Source: CAZQXD01 sp964597315 (GTDB lineage Bacteria; Pseudomonadota; Gammaproteobacteria; Competibacterales; Competibacteraceae). From it: a stretch of DNA of 64,000 nt. The stretch spans positions 27,854 through 91,853 of the forward strand of contig CAZQXD010000010.1 in the NCBI GenBank assembly GCA_964597315.1, in the 5' to 3' direction. Shown piece by piece: positions 8,382-17,182 of the stretch. Numbering within the stretch: position 1 is the first letter of the stretch; each line of letters opens with the position of its first letter. Both the position numbers and the translations under genes were made by a program. The notes below the pieces were generated by a model that searched no databases, was not told the origin of the DNA, and saw nothing but the letters and a program-made list of their open reading frames with translations.

Positions 8382-9989
8382 TTACATCCTGAAGATACCA
8401 AAGTCGGTTTTTTCCACCGGTCGGTTGAGGGCGGCGGACAGGCCCAGGCCCAGCACCTTGCGGGTGTCGGCCGGGTCGATGACGCCGTCGTCCCACAGTC
8501 GCGCCGAGGCGTAATAGGGATGGCCCTGGCGTTCGTACTGGTCGCGGATGGAGCGCTTGAAGCACTCCTCGTCCTCCAGACTCCAGGTCTTGCCGGCCCG
8601 CTCTAGGGCCTCGCGCTTGACCTGGGCCAGCACCCCGGCGGCCTGTTCGCCGCCCATCACCGAGATCCGGGCATTGGGCCACATCCACAAAAACCGGGGC
8701 GAGTAGGCCCGGCCGCACATGCCGTAATTTCCGGCCCCGAAGGAACCGCCGATCAGCACCGTGAGCTTGGGCGCCTGGGCGCAGGCCACGGCGGTGACCA
8801 TCTTGGCGCCGTTTTTGGCGATGCCCTCGGCCTCGTATTTGCGGCCCACCATAAAGCCGGTGATGTTCTGTAGAAAAATCAGCGGGATGTTCCGTTGGGC
8901 GCAGAGTTCCACAAAGTGGGCGCCCTTGAGGGCGGACTCCGAGAACAGCACCCCGTTATTGGCCACCAGACCCACCGGATAGCCGTACAACCGGGCGAAG
9001 CCAGTGACCAGGGTAGTCCCGTATAGGGCCTTGAACTCGTCGAACTCGGATCCGTCCACGATCCGGGCGATTACCTCCCGCGCGTCGAAGGGCTTGCGGG
9101 GGTCGGCAGGAATCACCCCGTGCAGTTCGGCCGGGTCGAAGGCAGGCTCCCGGGCGGGCCGGAGGTCCAGGCTGGGGTGCTTGACCCGGTTCAGGTTGCC
9201 GACGATTTTGCGGGCCAGGCCCAGGGCGTGGGCGTCGTTGAGGGCGTAGTGGTCGACAACCCCGGAGGTGCGGGAGTGGACATCGGCCCCGCCCAGTTCC
9301 TCGGCGCTCACCACCTCGCCGGTGGCGGCTCGCACCAGGGGGGGGCCGGCCAGAAAAATCGTGCCTTGGTTGCGGACGATGATGGACTCATCGGCCATGG
9401 CCGGGACATATGCGCCCCCGGCGGTGCAGGAACCCATGACCACGGCAATCTGGGGGATGCCCTGGGCGGACATAGTGGCCTGGTTATAGAAAATCCGCCC
9501 GAAGTGATCCCGGTCCGGGAACACCGCGTCCTGGTTGGGCAGATTGGCCCCCCCGGAGTCCACCAGATAGAGGCAGGGCAGGTGGTTCTGGGCGGCGATT
9601 TCCTGGGCGCGGAGATGTTTTTTTACGGTCATGGGGTAATACGTCCCCCCCTTGACGGTGGCGTCATTAGCCACGATTAGGCACTCCCGGTCGGCCACCC
9701 GGCCGATGCCGGTGATAATGCCGGCGGCGGGCGCCTCGTCGTCGTACATGCCAAGGGCGGCGAGCTGCGATAGCTCCAGAAACGGCGAACCCACGTCCAG
9801 CAGCACCCGGATGCGGTCCCGGGGCAGCAGCTTGCCTAGGTTGGTGTGCCGCTGACGGGCCTGTTCGCCCCCCCCTTGCTTGATCCTGGCCACCACCCGG
9901 CGTAGATCGGCCACTAAGGCGGCCATGCGCTCGGAGTTGGCCCGGAAGTCCTCGGAGCGGGGGTTAAGGTTAGATTTGACGACGTTCAT
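8382..9989 (-). CDS. liuB: Methylcrotonyl-CoA carboxylase, carboxyltransferase beta subunit
   Basis: Transfers the carboxyl group from biotin on LiuD to 3-methylcrotonyl-CoA. The 535-residue length matches MccB, and the two carboxyltransferase halves are present. Recognisable segments include YLVDSGGANLPNQD, VMGSCTAGGAYVPAM, the LQNITGFMVGRKYEAEGIAK stretch and GGSFGAGNYGMCGRAY. The last two are diagnostic for methylcrotonyl- and related acyl-CoA carboxylases. It lies between the thiolase gene (18-base gap) and liuC (3-base gap) in a tight operon. Confidence 0.96.
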   Translation of the reverse strand: MNVVKSNLNPRSEDFRANSERMAALVADLRRVVARIKQGGGEQARQRHTNLGKLLPRDRIRVLLDVGSPFLELSQLAALGMYDDEAPAAGIITGIGRVADRECLIVANDATVKGGTYYPMTVKKHLRAQEIAAQNHLPCLYLVDSGGANLPNQDAVFPDRDHFGRIFYNQATMSAQGIPQIAVVMGSCTAGGAYVPAMADESIIVRNQGTIFLAGPPLVRAATGEVVSAEELGGADVHSRTSGVVDHYALNDAHALGLARKIVGNLNRVKHPSLDLRPAREPAFDPAELHGVIPADPRKPFDAREVIARIVDGSEFDEFKALYGTTLVTGFARLYGYPVGLVANNGVLFSESALKGAHFVELCAQRNIPLIFLQNITGFMVGRKYEAEGIAKNGAKMVTAVACAQAPKLTVLIGGSFGAGNYGMCGRAYSPRFLWMWPNARISVMGGEQAAGVLAQVKREALERAGKTWSLEDEECFKRSIRDQYERQGHPYYASARLWDDGVIDPADTRKVLGLGLSAALNRPVEKTDFGIFRM

Positions 9990-10007
9990 GGTGTTACCCC
10001 AGGACGG

Positions 10008-11189
10008 CTACAGGCGTTCCAGGGCCACGGCGGTGGCCTCGCCGCCGCCGATGCACAGGCTGGCCACGCCCCGAGACTTGCCGTATTTTTCCAGGGCCGC
10101 CAGCAGGGTCACCATGATCCTGGCCCCGGAAGCGCCGATGGGGTGGCCCAAGGCGCAGGCCCCGCCGTGGACGTTGACCTTGTCGTGGGGCAGGTCTAGG
10201 TCCACCATGGCCGCCATGGTGACCACGGCGAAAGCCTCGTTGATCTCGTACAGGTCCACCTGATGGGTTGACCAGTGAGTTTTTTCCATGAGTTTTTTGA
10301 TGGCGCCGATGGGGGCGGTGGTGAATAGGCTCGGTTCCTGGGCATGGGTGGCGTGGGCGCGCAGCACCGCTAGGGGCTTGAGGCCGCGTCCCTCGGCTTC
10401 GCTGTTACGCATCAGCACCAGGGCCGCAGCGCCGTCGGAGATGGAGCTGGAGTTGGCCGGGGTTACCGTGCCGTCCTTGCAAAAAGCGGGTTTCAGGAAC
10501 GGGATCTTGTGGATTTGGGCGGTAAAGGGCTGCTCGTCCCGGTCCACTACGGTCTCGCCCCGGCGGTCCTGGATCGTCAAAGGTGCGATCTCCTGGGCAA
10601 AACCGCCGTCCTCGTTGGCCTGCTTGGCCCGGTGCAGGGAGGTGATGGCGAACTGGTCCTGGGCCTCCCGGCTGAAGTGATATTGGTCGGCGCAGTCCTC
10701 GGCGAAAACGCCCATCAGTCGGCCCTTGTGGTAGGCGTCCTCCAGACCGTCCAAGAACATATGGTCCAGCACTTGGCCATGGCCCAGGCGGTAGCCGCTC
10801 CGGGCCTTGGGCAGCAAGTAGGGGGCGTTGGTCATGCTCTCCATGCCCCCGGCGACGATCACCTTGGCGCTGCCGGCCAGCAACAGGTCGTGGGCCAACA
10901 TGGCGGCCTTCATGCCCGAGCCGCACATCTTGTTGACGGTGACGCAGCCGGTGGACAGGGGCAGGCCGGCGCCCAGGGTTGCCTGCCGGGCCGGGGCCTG
11001 GCCCTGGCCGGCGGGTAGCACGCAGCCCATGATGACTTCCTCCACATCCGTGGGGGCGAGACCGGCGCGTTCCACGGCGGCCCGGATGGCCGCAGCGCCC
11101 AGGACTGGGGCGGTAATGTCTTTGAATACGCCCTGAAAACTGCCCATGGCGGTGCGGGCGTAGCCAACGATGACGACGGGATCGTGCAT
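10008..11189 (-). CDS. Acetyl-CoA C-acetyltransferase (thiolase)
   Basis: Cleaves acetoacetyl-CoA to two acetyl-CoA, or condenses them in reverse. The 393-residue protein has the acyl-accepting Cys at residue 89 in NKMCGSGMKA. The C-terminal GHPIGASGARI and CIGGGEATA motifs supply the His and second Cys. The ATG at 11189 gives the conserved VVIVGYARTAMG start; an upstream open frame is not used. Inside the liu operon it plausibly handles acetoacetyl-CoA derived from HMG-CoA cleavage. It could also feed the PHA pathway, whose synthase lies 2.7 kb away. liuF-type transferases are not seen here. Confidence 0.94.
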   Translation of the reverse strand: MHDPVVIVGYARTAMGSFQGVFKDITAPVLGAAAIRAAVERAGLAPTDVEEVIMGCVLPAGQGQAPARQATLGAGLPLSTGCVTVNKMCGSGMKAAMLAHDLLLAGSAKVIVAGGMESMTNAPYLLPKARSGYRLGHGQVLDHMFLDGLEDAYHKGRLMGVFAEDCADQYHFSREAQDQFAITSLHRAKQANEDGGFAQEIAPLTIQDRRGETVVDRDEQPFTAQIHKIPFLKPAFCKDGTVTPANSSSISDGAAALVLMRNSEAEGRGLKPLAVLRAHATHAQEPSLFTTAPIGAIKKLMEKTHWSTHQVDLYEINEAFAVVTMAAMVDLDLPHDKVNVHGGACALGHPIGASGARIMVTLLAALEKYGKSRGVASLCIGGGEATAVALERL

Positions 11190-11217
11190 GGTGTTCTCCG
11201 AATTCAGGGTCGCCGGT

Positions 11218-12384
11218 TCAGGCCGTTTCGTTGAATAGCTCGCGGCCAATCAACAGGCGGCGAATCTCCGAAGTGCCAGCGCCGATTTCGTAGAGCTTGG
11301 CGTCCCGCAGTAGTCGGCCAGTGGGGTATTCGTTGATATAGCCGTTGCCCCCAAGAGCCTGAATCGCCTCCAGGGCCATCCAGGTGGCTTTTTCGGCGGC
11401 GTAGAGAATGGCACCGGCGGCATCCTTGCGGGTGGTCTCGCCCCGGTCGCAGGCGGCGCCCACGGCGTAGACATAGGCTTTGCAGGCGTTCATGGTGGTG
11501 TACATATCCGCCACCTTGCCCTGCATAAGCTGGAACTCGCCGATGGGCTGACCGAACTGCTTGCGTTCGTGGAGATAGGGCAGCACCACGTCCATGCAGG
11601 CGTCCATGATGCCCAACGGCCCGGCGGCCAGCACGGCCCGTTCGTAGTCCAGGCCGGACATGAGCACCTTGGTCCCCTTGTTGATCTCTCCCAGTACATT
11701 TTCTGCGGGCGCTTCGCAGTCCTGGAACACTAATTCGCAAGTGTTGGAGCCGCGCATGCCCAGCTTGTCCAGCTTTTGGGCGGTAGAAAAGCCCTTGAAA
11801 TCGTTCTGGATAATAAACGCGGTGATGCCCTTGGGCCCGGCGGCGGGGTCGGTTTTGGCATAGACCACCAGGGTGTGGGCGTCGGGACCGTTGGTGATCC
11901 ACATTTTATTGCCGTTGAGGATGTAGCGGTCTCCCTGTTTATCGGCACGTAGCCCCATGCCCATCACGTCGGAGCCGGCCCCCGGCTCGGACATGGCTAG
12001 GGCGCCTATGTGTTCACCGGAGATCAGCTTGGGCAGATAACGGCGCTTTTGCTCCTCGTTACCGTTACGCCGGATCTGGTTGACGCAAAGATTGGAATGA
12101 GCGCCATAGGACAGGCCCACCGAGGCCGAGGCCCGGGAGATTTCCTCCATGGCCACCATATGGGCCAGATAGCCCATGGCGGAGCCGCCGTAGTCCTCTT
12201 CGACAGTGATGCCCAGCAGCCCCAGTTCCCCGAACTTGGGCCATAAATCATTGGGGTACTGGTTGGTTCGGTCGATTTCGGCGGCCCGGGGCGCGATCTC
12301 GGCCTGGGCGAAGTCATGCACGGCGTCGCGCAGCATGTGGATGGTTTCGCCCAGGGCGAAATTCAAGGAAGGCAGTTGAATCAT
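11218..12384 (-). CDS. liuA: Isovaleryl-CoA dehydrogenase
   Basis: FAD enzyme that oxidises isovaleryl-CoA to 3-methylcrotonyl-CoA, passing electrons to ETF. The 388-residue acyl-CoA dehydrogenase has the signature AMSEPGAGSDV and the C-terminal GGNGYINEYPTGRLLRDAKLYEIGAG segment. The Glu needed for isovaleryl-CoA dehydrogenases falls in the DYERAVLAAGPLGIMDA region (glutamate in DYER). It is the first structural gene of the liu operon. The promoter and LiuR-type operator lie about 100 bases upstream (12484-12510). Confidence 0.95.
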   Translation of the reverse strand: MIQLPSLNFALGETIHMLRDAVHDFAQAEIAPRAAEIDRTNQYPNDLWPKFGELGLLGITVEEDYGGSAMGYLAHMVAMEEISRASASVGLSYGAHSNLCVNQIRRNGNEEQKRRYLPKLISGEHIGALAMSEPGAGSDVMGMGLRADKQGDRYILNGNKMWITNGPDAHTLVVYAKTDPAAGPKGITAFIIQNDFKGFSTAQKLDKLGMRGSNTCELVFQDCEAPAENVLGEINKGTKVLMSGLDYERAVLAAGPLGIMDACMDVVLPYLHERKQFGQPIGEFQLMQGKVADMYTTMNACKAYVYAVGAACDRGETTRKDAAGAILYAAEKATWMALEAIQALGGNGYINEYPTGRLLRDAKLYEIGAGTSEIRRLLIGRELFNETA

Positions 12385-12483
12385 GCTATCTCCCGATCTA
12401 GCCAGGGTTTATGGAGAATAGTCAGGCGGATTCGCCATCCCTGCGGGGCTAGGTCCGCTGGAGCGATGCGGAGATAGCACTAA

Positions 12484-12510
12484 ATTATATTACGTTTACG
12501 TAAACGTCAA
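12484..12510 (-). promoter_or_regulatory. liu operon promoter with LiuR-type operator
   Basis: A perfect 16-bp palindrome, acgtttacgtaaacgt, lies at 12492-12507. On the minus strand it fills the space between a TTGACG -35 (12505-12510) and a TATAAT -10 (12484-12489). The spacing is 15 bases, or 17 if the -35 is read as TATTGA. The same palindrome recurs in front of the MerR-family gene liuR, which makes it the likely LiuR operator. Position between -35 and -10 is typical of MerR-family sites. Confidence 0.85.
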
Positions 12511-12624
12511 TAAACGAATATTATCTGTTTTGGCCCCACTCCGAGTGAGAAATAAGTCCGATGTCCTAGAAGCGGACCATGCCGGGGAAGCGGGAAAGAC
12601 TGCCAAGGGGCGAAGAGTCACGGA

Positions 12625-12656
12625 CCCGGCTCATACCCACAAAAGGGTAGGCCGGG
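12625..12656 (-). terminator. Hairpin downstream of liuR, possible terminator
   Basis: On the minus strand, just past the liuR stop, CCCGGC and TACCC arms pair with GGGTA and GCCGGG arms around a 6-base loop, with a small internal bulge. No T-run follows, so it may act as a weak or Rho-assisted terminator. It would separate liuR from the liuA promoter. Confidence 0.4.
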
Positions 12657-12679
12657 CGCATTAAACAGCGCTGACGCCA

Positions 12680-13159
12680 TTATCCTGATTCACCATCCTG
12701 ATTGGACCAGGGCCGTTGCAGAGCCGGTTGGGAGTTGCGCTGGTCACTGCGTTCCCAGGGCTTTTCCACCGTCAGCAGGCGTAGACATTCGGCTTCGGCG
12801 GTATTGATTTCGTGGAGCGCGGCCTTGATATCCCGTTGCTGCTGTTCCAGCAAGGAGCGGTGCTCCACAAGAATTTTGAGGAAATAGCGCAACTGCCGCT
12901 CTTCGCCCCGGGCGCTGTCATACAGGTCGAACAATTCCCGGGTCTCGCTCAGGGTGAAGCCTAGACGCTTGCCGCGCAGGATTAACCTCAGACGGGTGCG
13001 ATCACGTTTGGTGTAGATACGCTTGCGCCCTTCTCTTTGGGGGTTGAGCAAGCCCTGATCTTCATAGAAGCGGATAGCTCGGGTGGTTAGGTTAAACTCC
13101 CGCGCCAGGTCGGAAATGGTATATACCGTCGTGGATTGGCTTTCATCGGCCCTAGGCAT
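12680..13159 (-). CDS. liuR: MerR-family transcriptional regulator LiuR
   Basis: Likely controls the leucine/isovalerate catabolic operon that follows it. The 159-residue protein has an N-terminal MerR helix-turn-helix (YTISDLAREFNLTTRAIRFYEDQGLL), the wing with RKRIYTKRDRTRL and a long coiled-coil dimer helix. It lacks the metal-binding cysteines of MerR and CueR. ATG 13159 was chosen over an upstream TTG at 13177 because GGAG lies 8 bases before it. A 16-bp palindrome identical to that in the liuA promoter sits about 40 bases upstream, so it is probably autoregulated. Confidence 0.92.
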   Translation of the reverse strand: MPRADESQSTTVYTISDLAREFNLTTRAIRFYEDQGLLNPQREGRKRIYTKRDRTRLRLILRGKRLGFTLSETRELFDLYDSARGEERQLRYFLKILVEHRSLLEQQQRDIKAALHEINTAEAECLRLLTVEKPWERSDQRNSQPALQRPWSNQDGESG

Positions 13160-13191
13160 GGATAACGCTCCGAGCAATCATGTCACTGTCC

Positions 13192-13218
13192 AATTTATCA
13201 CGTTTACGTAAACGTAAA
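13192..13218 (-). promoter_or_regulatory. liuR promoter with LiuR-type operator
   Basis: The palindrome acgtttacgtaaacgt at 13200-13215 is base-for-base the same as the one at 12492-12507. On the minus strand it lies between a TTTACG -35 (13213-13218) and a TAAATT -10 (13192-13197), again with 15-base spacing. The matching geometry points to autoregulation by LiuR. Confidence 0.8.
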
Positions 13219-13465
13219 TATTTCATGATCTGCCGCGTGCTTCGCAAGCGCAACCGGAGGCGGGCTGCCTCATCGTGTATTGCGGTGCATCATGCTGGCC
13301 AGCCTAGTGGCCTGGGCCAGGAGGATAACTCTATTCGACGTCGCTTTACCTGCGGCGGCGGCGTGGCGAGGGGCTGGAAATTGACTTGTGGCCGTCGCGC
13401 CTCTGGGTTTACCTTTATTTTAGGTAAGTCATTGACGGGTACCCGAGACCCGAGGAGATTATGGC
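13219..13465. other. Intergenic region between liuR and the small gene before phaC
   Basis: I find no gene here. The stretch is GC-rich and contains a few imperfect stems, such as ctggccagcctagtggcctgggccag near 13294-13319. A TTGACT at 13381-13386 has no well-placed -10. It must hold the rightward promoter for the next gene, but I cannot place it with confidence. Confidence 0.3.
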
Positions 13466-13735
13466 ATGTTGTCTTATGTTGACTGTGTCGATCTATCCGA
13501 ACTGACCGAAGCCGAGATTGAGGCCATCGCCGAGCATGAACACATACCGGAGATCGTGGCCGCAGAACTGGGTCATTACCTGGTTCATACCCCGGAGGGG
13601 GTACCGATGATCCAGCGGATCATCCTGGATGACATCGAGCAAGCCCAGCGGCGCGGGGATGGTCAACGGGCGCTGCGCTTAAAGCTGGTGCTCAAGCATT
13701 TTGTGGAAACCCATCCCGACCACCCCAAAAGCTGA
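13466..13735 (+). CDS. Small acidic protein of unknown function
   Basis: I do not recognise a named family. The 89-residue product begins MLSYVDCVDLSELTEAEIEAIAEHEHIPEIVAAELG and is predicted to be all helical, acidic at the N-terminus and basic towards the end. It has no signal peptide or membrane segment. The ATG follows AGGAGATT closely, a good ribosome binding site. It ends 119 bases before phaC and points the same way, so a role linked to PHA metabolism is possible but unproven. Confidence 0.75.
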   Translation: MLSYVDCVDLSELTEAEIEAIAEHEHIPEIVAAELGHYLVHTPEGVPMIQRIILDDIEQAQRRGDGQRALRLKLVLKHFVETHPDHPKS

Positions 13736-13854
13736 AGCCGGGTGCTGCATTGCGGCGAAGGGTGGAATAGCGTAGTTTATAAAAATCGAACCTTAGCGCA
13801 GGCGTTGATCCCGGTTGACGCTGTTGCGCTCGGTGCCAGCAATCGGAGCCTTCG

Positions 13855-15657
13855 ATGGACAACCAACCGACCCTCCAAGTCAAATGGCCCGACCCAGTGG
13901 AGTTGGCCAAGGTCTTGCAAGACATCACCGCCAGCAGCGAGCGCTTGCTGTCCGGTATGGTGCGACGGCGCCTAGACGGCGATGAGCACCTGGTCCCTGG
14001 CGACGATGTTGGCATCGGCAAAGCGTTCTGGGAAATGTCCTACCGGATATGGATGGACCCGTTGCGGCTGGCTGAACATCAGTTCAATCTCTGGGTGGAC
14101 TACCTGGGGTTGGTACAGGGGCAGACGGCACGGTTTCTGGGGCTGCGGCCGGAGCCGGTGATCATCCCCAAGAGAAGCGACCGGCGCTTCAAGGATGATG
14201 CCTGGGAGGACTACTGCGCTTTTGATTTCATTAAGCAACATTATCTGTTAATGGCCCGTTGGCTGGAACAGACCGTGGCCAATGTGGATGGCCTGGACGA
14301 ACAGACAGCCCGCAAGGTGGAGTTCTACACCCGTCAGGTGATCGATGCCCTGGCCCCCACCAATTTTGTGCTGACCAACCCCGAGGCGCTGCAAGAGACT
14401 TTGCAAAGCGGTGGTCAAAACTTGCTTAAGGGGTTTCGTAATCTGCTGGTGGATCTGGAACGGGGCCAGGGCAAACTGAACATCCGCATGACCGATACGG
14501 ATGCCTTCGAGTTGGGAAAGAATATCGCCGTTACCCCCGGCAGTGTGGTGTTCCAGAACGAACTGATGCAGCTTTTGCAGTACGCTCCCAGCACCCAGGA
14601 GGTTAACAAGCGCCCGCTGCTGATCGTGCCTCCCTGGATCAACAAATTCTATATTCTCGATCTGCGGGCCAAGAACTCCTTCATCAAATGGGCGGTGGAT
14701 CAGGGCCACACCGTGTTCGTGATCTCCTGGATCAATCCCACGGCGGAGTACGCCGCCACCGCCTTCGATGATTATCTGGCCAAGGGCACCCTGGCCGCCC
14801 TGGACGTCATCGAGCAGGCCACCGGCGAGGGGGAGGTCAACGCCATCGGCTACTGCCTGGGCGGTACGCTGTTATCCGCCACCCTGGGCTGGGAGGCTCA
14901 GGGGGGCGAGGAACGGATCAAGAGCGCCACCCTGTTCACCACCATGATCGACTTCAGCCAGCCCGGCGAGTTGGAGGTGTTCCTGGACGAGGGCACCGTG
15001 GCCCACCTGGAAAAGCGCATGGCCGAGCGGGGTTATCTGGAAGGCAGCGAAATGGCCACCACCTTCAATATGCTGCGGGCCAATGATTTGATCTGGTCCT
15101 TCGCCATCAATAATTACCTGCTGGGCAAGGACCCGTTTCCCTTCGATCTCCTGTACTGGAATTCCGACTCCACCCGCATGCCGGCGGATATGCACAGTTT
15201 CTATCTGCGCAATATGTATTTGCGCAACCAGCTCAGGGAGCCTGGCGGCATCACCCTCCACGACCGCCCCATTGATCTCACTAAAGTTCGGGTTCCGGTG
15301 TATTTTCTATCCACCATTGAGGACCATATCGCCCCCTGGAAATCCACGTACGCCGGCACCCGGTTGTTCAAGGGTCCGGTGCGCTTCGTGCTAGGAGCCT
15401 CCGGGCATATCGCCGGGGTCATCAACCCCCCAGTGGCCAAAAAATACCATTATTGGGTCAACGGCGCCACGCTACCCAAAGACCCGGATGCTTGGCTGAG
15501 CAAGGCCGAGAAGCAATTGGGTTCCTGGTGGGATGATTGGAATGCCTGGGTCAGCGGCCTGGACGCCACCCAGGCGCCGGCCCGCTTGCCGGGAGACGGC
15601 AAACTCCCGGTCCTGGAGGCGACACCCGGCTCCTACGTCAAGCAGCGTGTCATCTAG
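13855..15657 (+). CDS. phaC: Class I polyhydroxyalkanoate synthase
   Basis: Polymerises (R)-3-hydroxyacyl-CoA to PHA on storage granules. The 600-residue length is typical of class I enzymes. The lipase-box-like GYCLGG places the catalytic Cys at residue 334, with Asp490 (IEDHIAPW) and His518 (GASGHIAG) completing the triad. The N-terminal PhaC_N region is complete and the C-terminal PxxWW-type segment (LGSWWDDWNAW) is present. No phaA, phaB or phasin is adjacent. The thiolase in the nearby liu operon could supply acetoacetyl-CoA. Confidence 0.96.
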   Translation: MDNQPTLQVKWPDPVELAKVLQDITASSERLLSGMVRRRLDGDEHLVPGDDVGIGKAFWEMSYRIWMDPLRLAEHQFNLWVDYLGLVQGQTARFLGLRPEPVIIPKRSDRRFKDDAWEDYCAFDFIKQHYLLMARWLEQTVANVDGLDEQTARKVEFYTRQVIDALAPTNFVLTNPEALQETLQSGGQNLLKGFRNLLVDLERGQGKLNIRMTDTDAFELGKNIAVTPGSVVFQNELMQLLQYAPSTQEVNKRPLLIVPPWINKFYILDLRAKNSFIKWAVDQGHTVFVISWINPTAEYAATAFDDYLAKGTLAALDVIEQATGEGEVNAIGYCLGGTLLSATLGWEAQGGEERIKSATLFTTMIDFSQPGELEVFLDEGTVAHLEKRMAERGYLEGSEMATTFNMLRANDLIWSFAINNYLLGKDPFPFDLLYWNSDSTRMPADMHSFYLRNMYLRNQLREPGGITLHDRPIDLTKVRVPVYFLSTIEDHIAPWKSTYAGTRLFKGPVRFVLGASGHIAGVINPPVAKKYHYWVNGATLPKDPDAWLSKAEKQLGSWWDDWNAWVSGLDATQAPARLPGDGKLPVLEATPGSYVKQRVI

Positions 15658-15668
15658 TCCTCGCCCCG

Positions 15669-15699
15669 CGCCGCCCGAACCACCGTTCCCCGGGCGGCG
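15669..15699 (+). terminator. GC-rich hairpin after phaC
   Basis: Arms cgccgcccg (15669-15677) and cgggcggcg (15691-15699) form a perfect 9-bp stem right after the phaC stop. No T-run follows, so it is a weak terminator candidate. It lies between convergent genes and could serve both strands. Confidence 0.45.
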
Positions 15700-15747
15700 T
15701 TCCAGCCGTGCCACGGCCCTAAACAGGCCGGTGGATCGAGCGTCGTC

Positions 15748-16173
15748 TCAGGCGAAGTGTTTCTTCAGGGCATCCAGCAGGGCCACGTAGAGGGTATGGC
15801 AGAACGTCGCGGCGTCTTTGTCGTTGCCATGCCAACTGGAATGCCACTCCACGAAGCTAGTATCGGTGTCGGTGACCGGCAGCACCCGCAACTGGCCCAG
15901 ATAGCCGCCGACCTCTGCTTTGGAAACCGGCGACGAGCCATCATCGATACTGTATTTGAGTGACCGCTCCGGGTCGTCCATGGCTTGCAGGGTTTCGTAG
16001 AACACGCCATTCAATATTCGCCTGGCCCCCGGCTGGTCGCCGTCCCGGTCGCCGACGGCGGTGCAGGACTCGATGACACCGGAAGCCCAAGACATATCGT
16101 GGAAATTTCTCAATAGCCCCCATACCTGATCGGCGGGGGCTTCGACAATGGTGGATTGGTAGGTTTTGCCCAT
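15748..16173 (-). CDS. SRPBCC (START-like) family protein
   Basis: A 141-residue protein with the helix-grip pattern of polyketide cyclase/Bet v1-like proteins: STIVEAPADQVWGLLRNFHDMSWASGV at the front, ILNGVFYETL strands, and a C-terminal helix CHTLYVALLDALKKHF. Such proteins hold hydrophobic ligands in a cavity; the ligand here is unknown. ATG 16173 has GAGG about 8 bases upstream and is preferred to a TTG at 16197. It runs convergent to phaC and stands alone. Confidence 0.75.
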   Translation of the reverse strand: MGKTYQSTIVEAPADQVWGLLRNFHDMSWASGVIESCTAVGDRDGDQPGARRILNGVFYETLQAMDDPERSLKYSIDDGSSPVSKAEVGGYLGQLRVLPVTDTDTSFVEWHSSWHGNDKDAATFCHTLYVALLDALKKHFA

Positions 16174-16333
16174 GGGTGATCGCCTCGCTGGTTGCAACCG
16201 AACGGCCCGTCCCCGAAGATCGGACGCACCTCAACCCTAGACCAAACTCGAACCATTGTGGGGCAGGGGGGCGTCCGCCGGGCCTTGATGGTAGCTGCGG
16301 GCCAGGTGAACAACGGGTCCGTGGATACGCCCC

Positions 16334-17182
16334 TCACGGCCGGTCGGGTTGCAGTTTGTTGAAATCTTTGGTGGGGCTGTTACAGGTTTGTATGGACACC
16401 CAGTCCCGGTCCACCGAGGGGGGCGTGGTGGTGAATTTCGGGCAATAGGCGATGTTCTTTGAAAAGCCCCGGGCCTTGGCGCCCAGGCCGGTAGAGATAT
16501 CGTGGAGGAACTTGGTGTCCACCCCGCTGTGGCAGGCATAAAAGATGATTTCGGCATCTTTCGTAAATCTGGCCTGGACATCTTTTATGGTGAAGGTCTT
16601 CTTGCCATCCGATGTCTTGGCGCCGCCGCCCAGGGTGAATTGGGCGGTGGGCCAGTCCTGTATCGCCTGGGCATTGATGCTGCCATCCACGGTCAGCAGC
16701 ACCTCCGTGAAGGTGGTCTTGGGCTTCAGGTTGCCATGGAAGGCAATCATATCGGAGTTGGCATGGGTGAATACGTTGACCCGGCCGACGGTGCCTTTGG
16801 GCTTTTGCACGAGCAGGGCAAACAGTTGCATATAGTGGGAAATTTCCGTCCCGCCCCCGGAAACCACGGCAAAATCATCCTCGCTAGGCTCCCAGGAGCT
16901 GTTCTTCATTCTGTCGATTTCCTGGGCGAGCTTGCCTTTCCAGGGGTTGTCGAAATCGGCGATCACCGTGATAGTCGTGGTCTTGTTGGCTTTGTTAGGT
17001 TTATTCAGGGGTTGTTGTTGCTGTTGCCCTGGGGCGGGCGCTTCCAGGCCCATGGTCGGGCGAATGTCCAATAGGGCATCTTCTGCCGGCTTATGGGCAT
17101 CGGCCCGGCCTGGCGCACCTAGGGGTCCAGGCACGGAGAAGCGTTGTGAATCCAGTGTCGATGGAAAAAAATAACGTTTCAT
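16334..17182 (-). CDS. Unknown protein with a caspase-like (clan CD-type) His/Cys pattern
   Basis: No named family is recognised. The 282-residue product (from ATG 17182) has a low-complexity N-terminal 65 residues with a five-Gln run and no signal peptide. A compact domain follows. Two hydrophobic strands end in VNVFTHANSD (His140) and EIIFYACHSG (Cys217), about 77 residues apart. This resembles the His and Cys dyad of caspase-fold proteins and of DUF4347-like domains. The helix after the Cys (KFLHDISTGLGAKARGF) fits too. Fold and activity are inference from pattern only. A start at 17287 is also open but less likely. Confidence 0.55.
   Translation of the reverse strand: MKRYFFPSTLDSQRFSVPGPLGAPGRADAHKPAEDALLDIRPTMGLEAPAPGQQQQQPLNKPNKANKTTTITVIADFDNPWKGKLAQEIDRMKNSSWEPSEDDFAVVSGGGTEISHYMQLFALLVQKPKGTVGRVNVFTHANSDMIAFHGNLKPKTTFTEVLLTVDGSINAQAIQDWPTAQFTLGGGAKTSDGKKTFTIKDVQARFTKDAEIIFYACHSGVDTKFLHDISTGLGAKARGFSKNIAYCPKFTTTPPSVDRDWVSIQTCNSPTKDFNKLQPDRP

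Noticed and set aside
15669..15699. A strong intrinsic terminator after phaC
   Set aside because: The stem is good but there is no T-run on either side, so it is reported only with low confidence.
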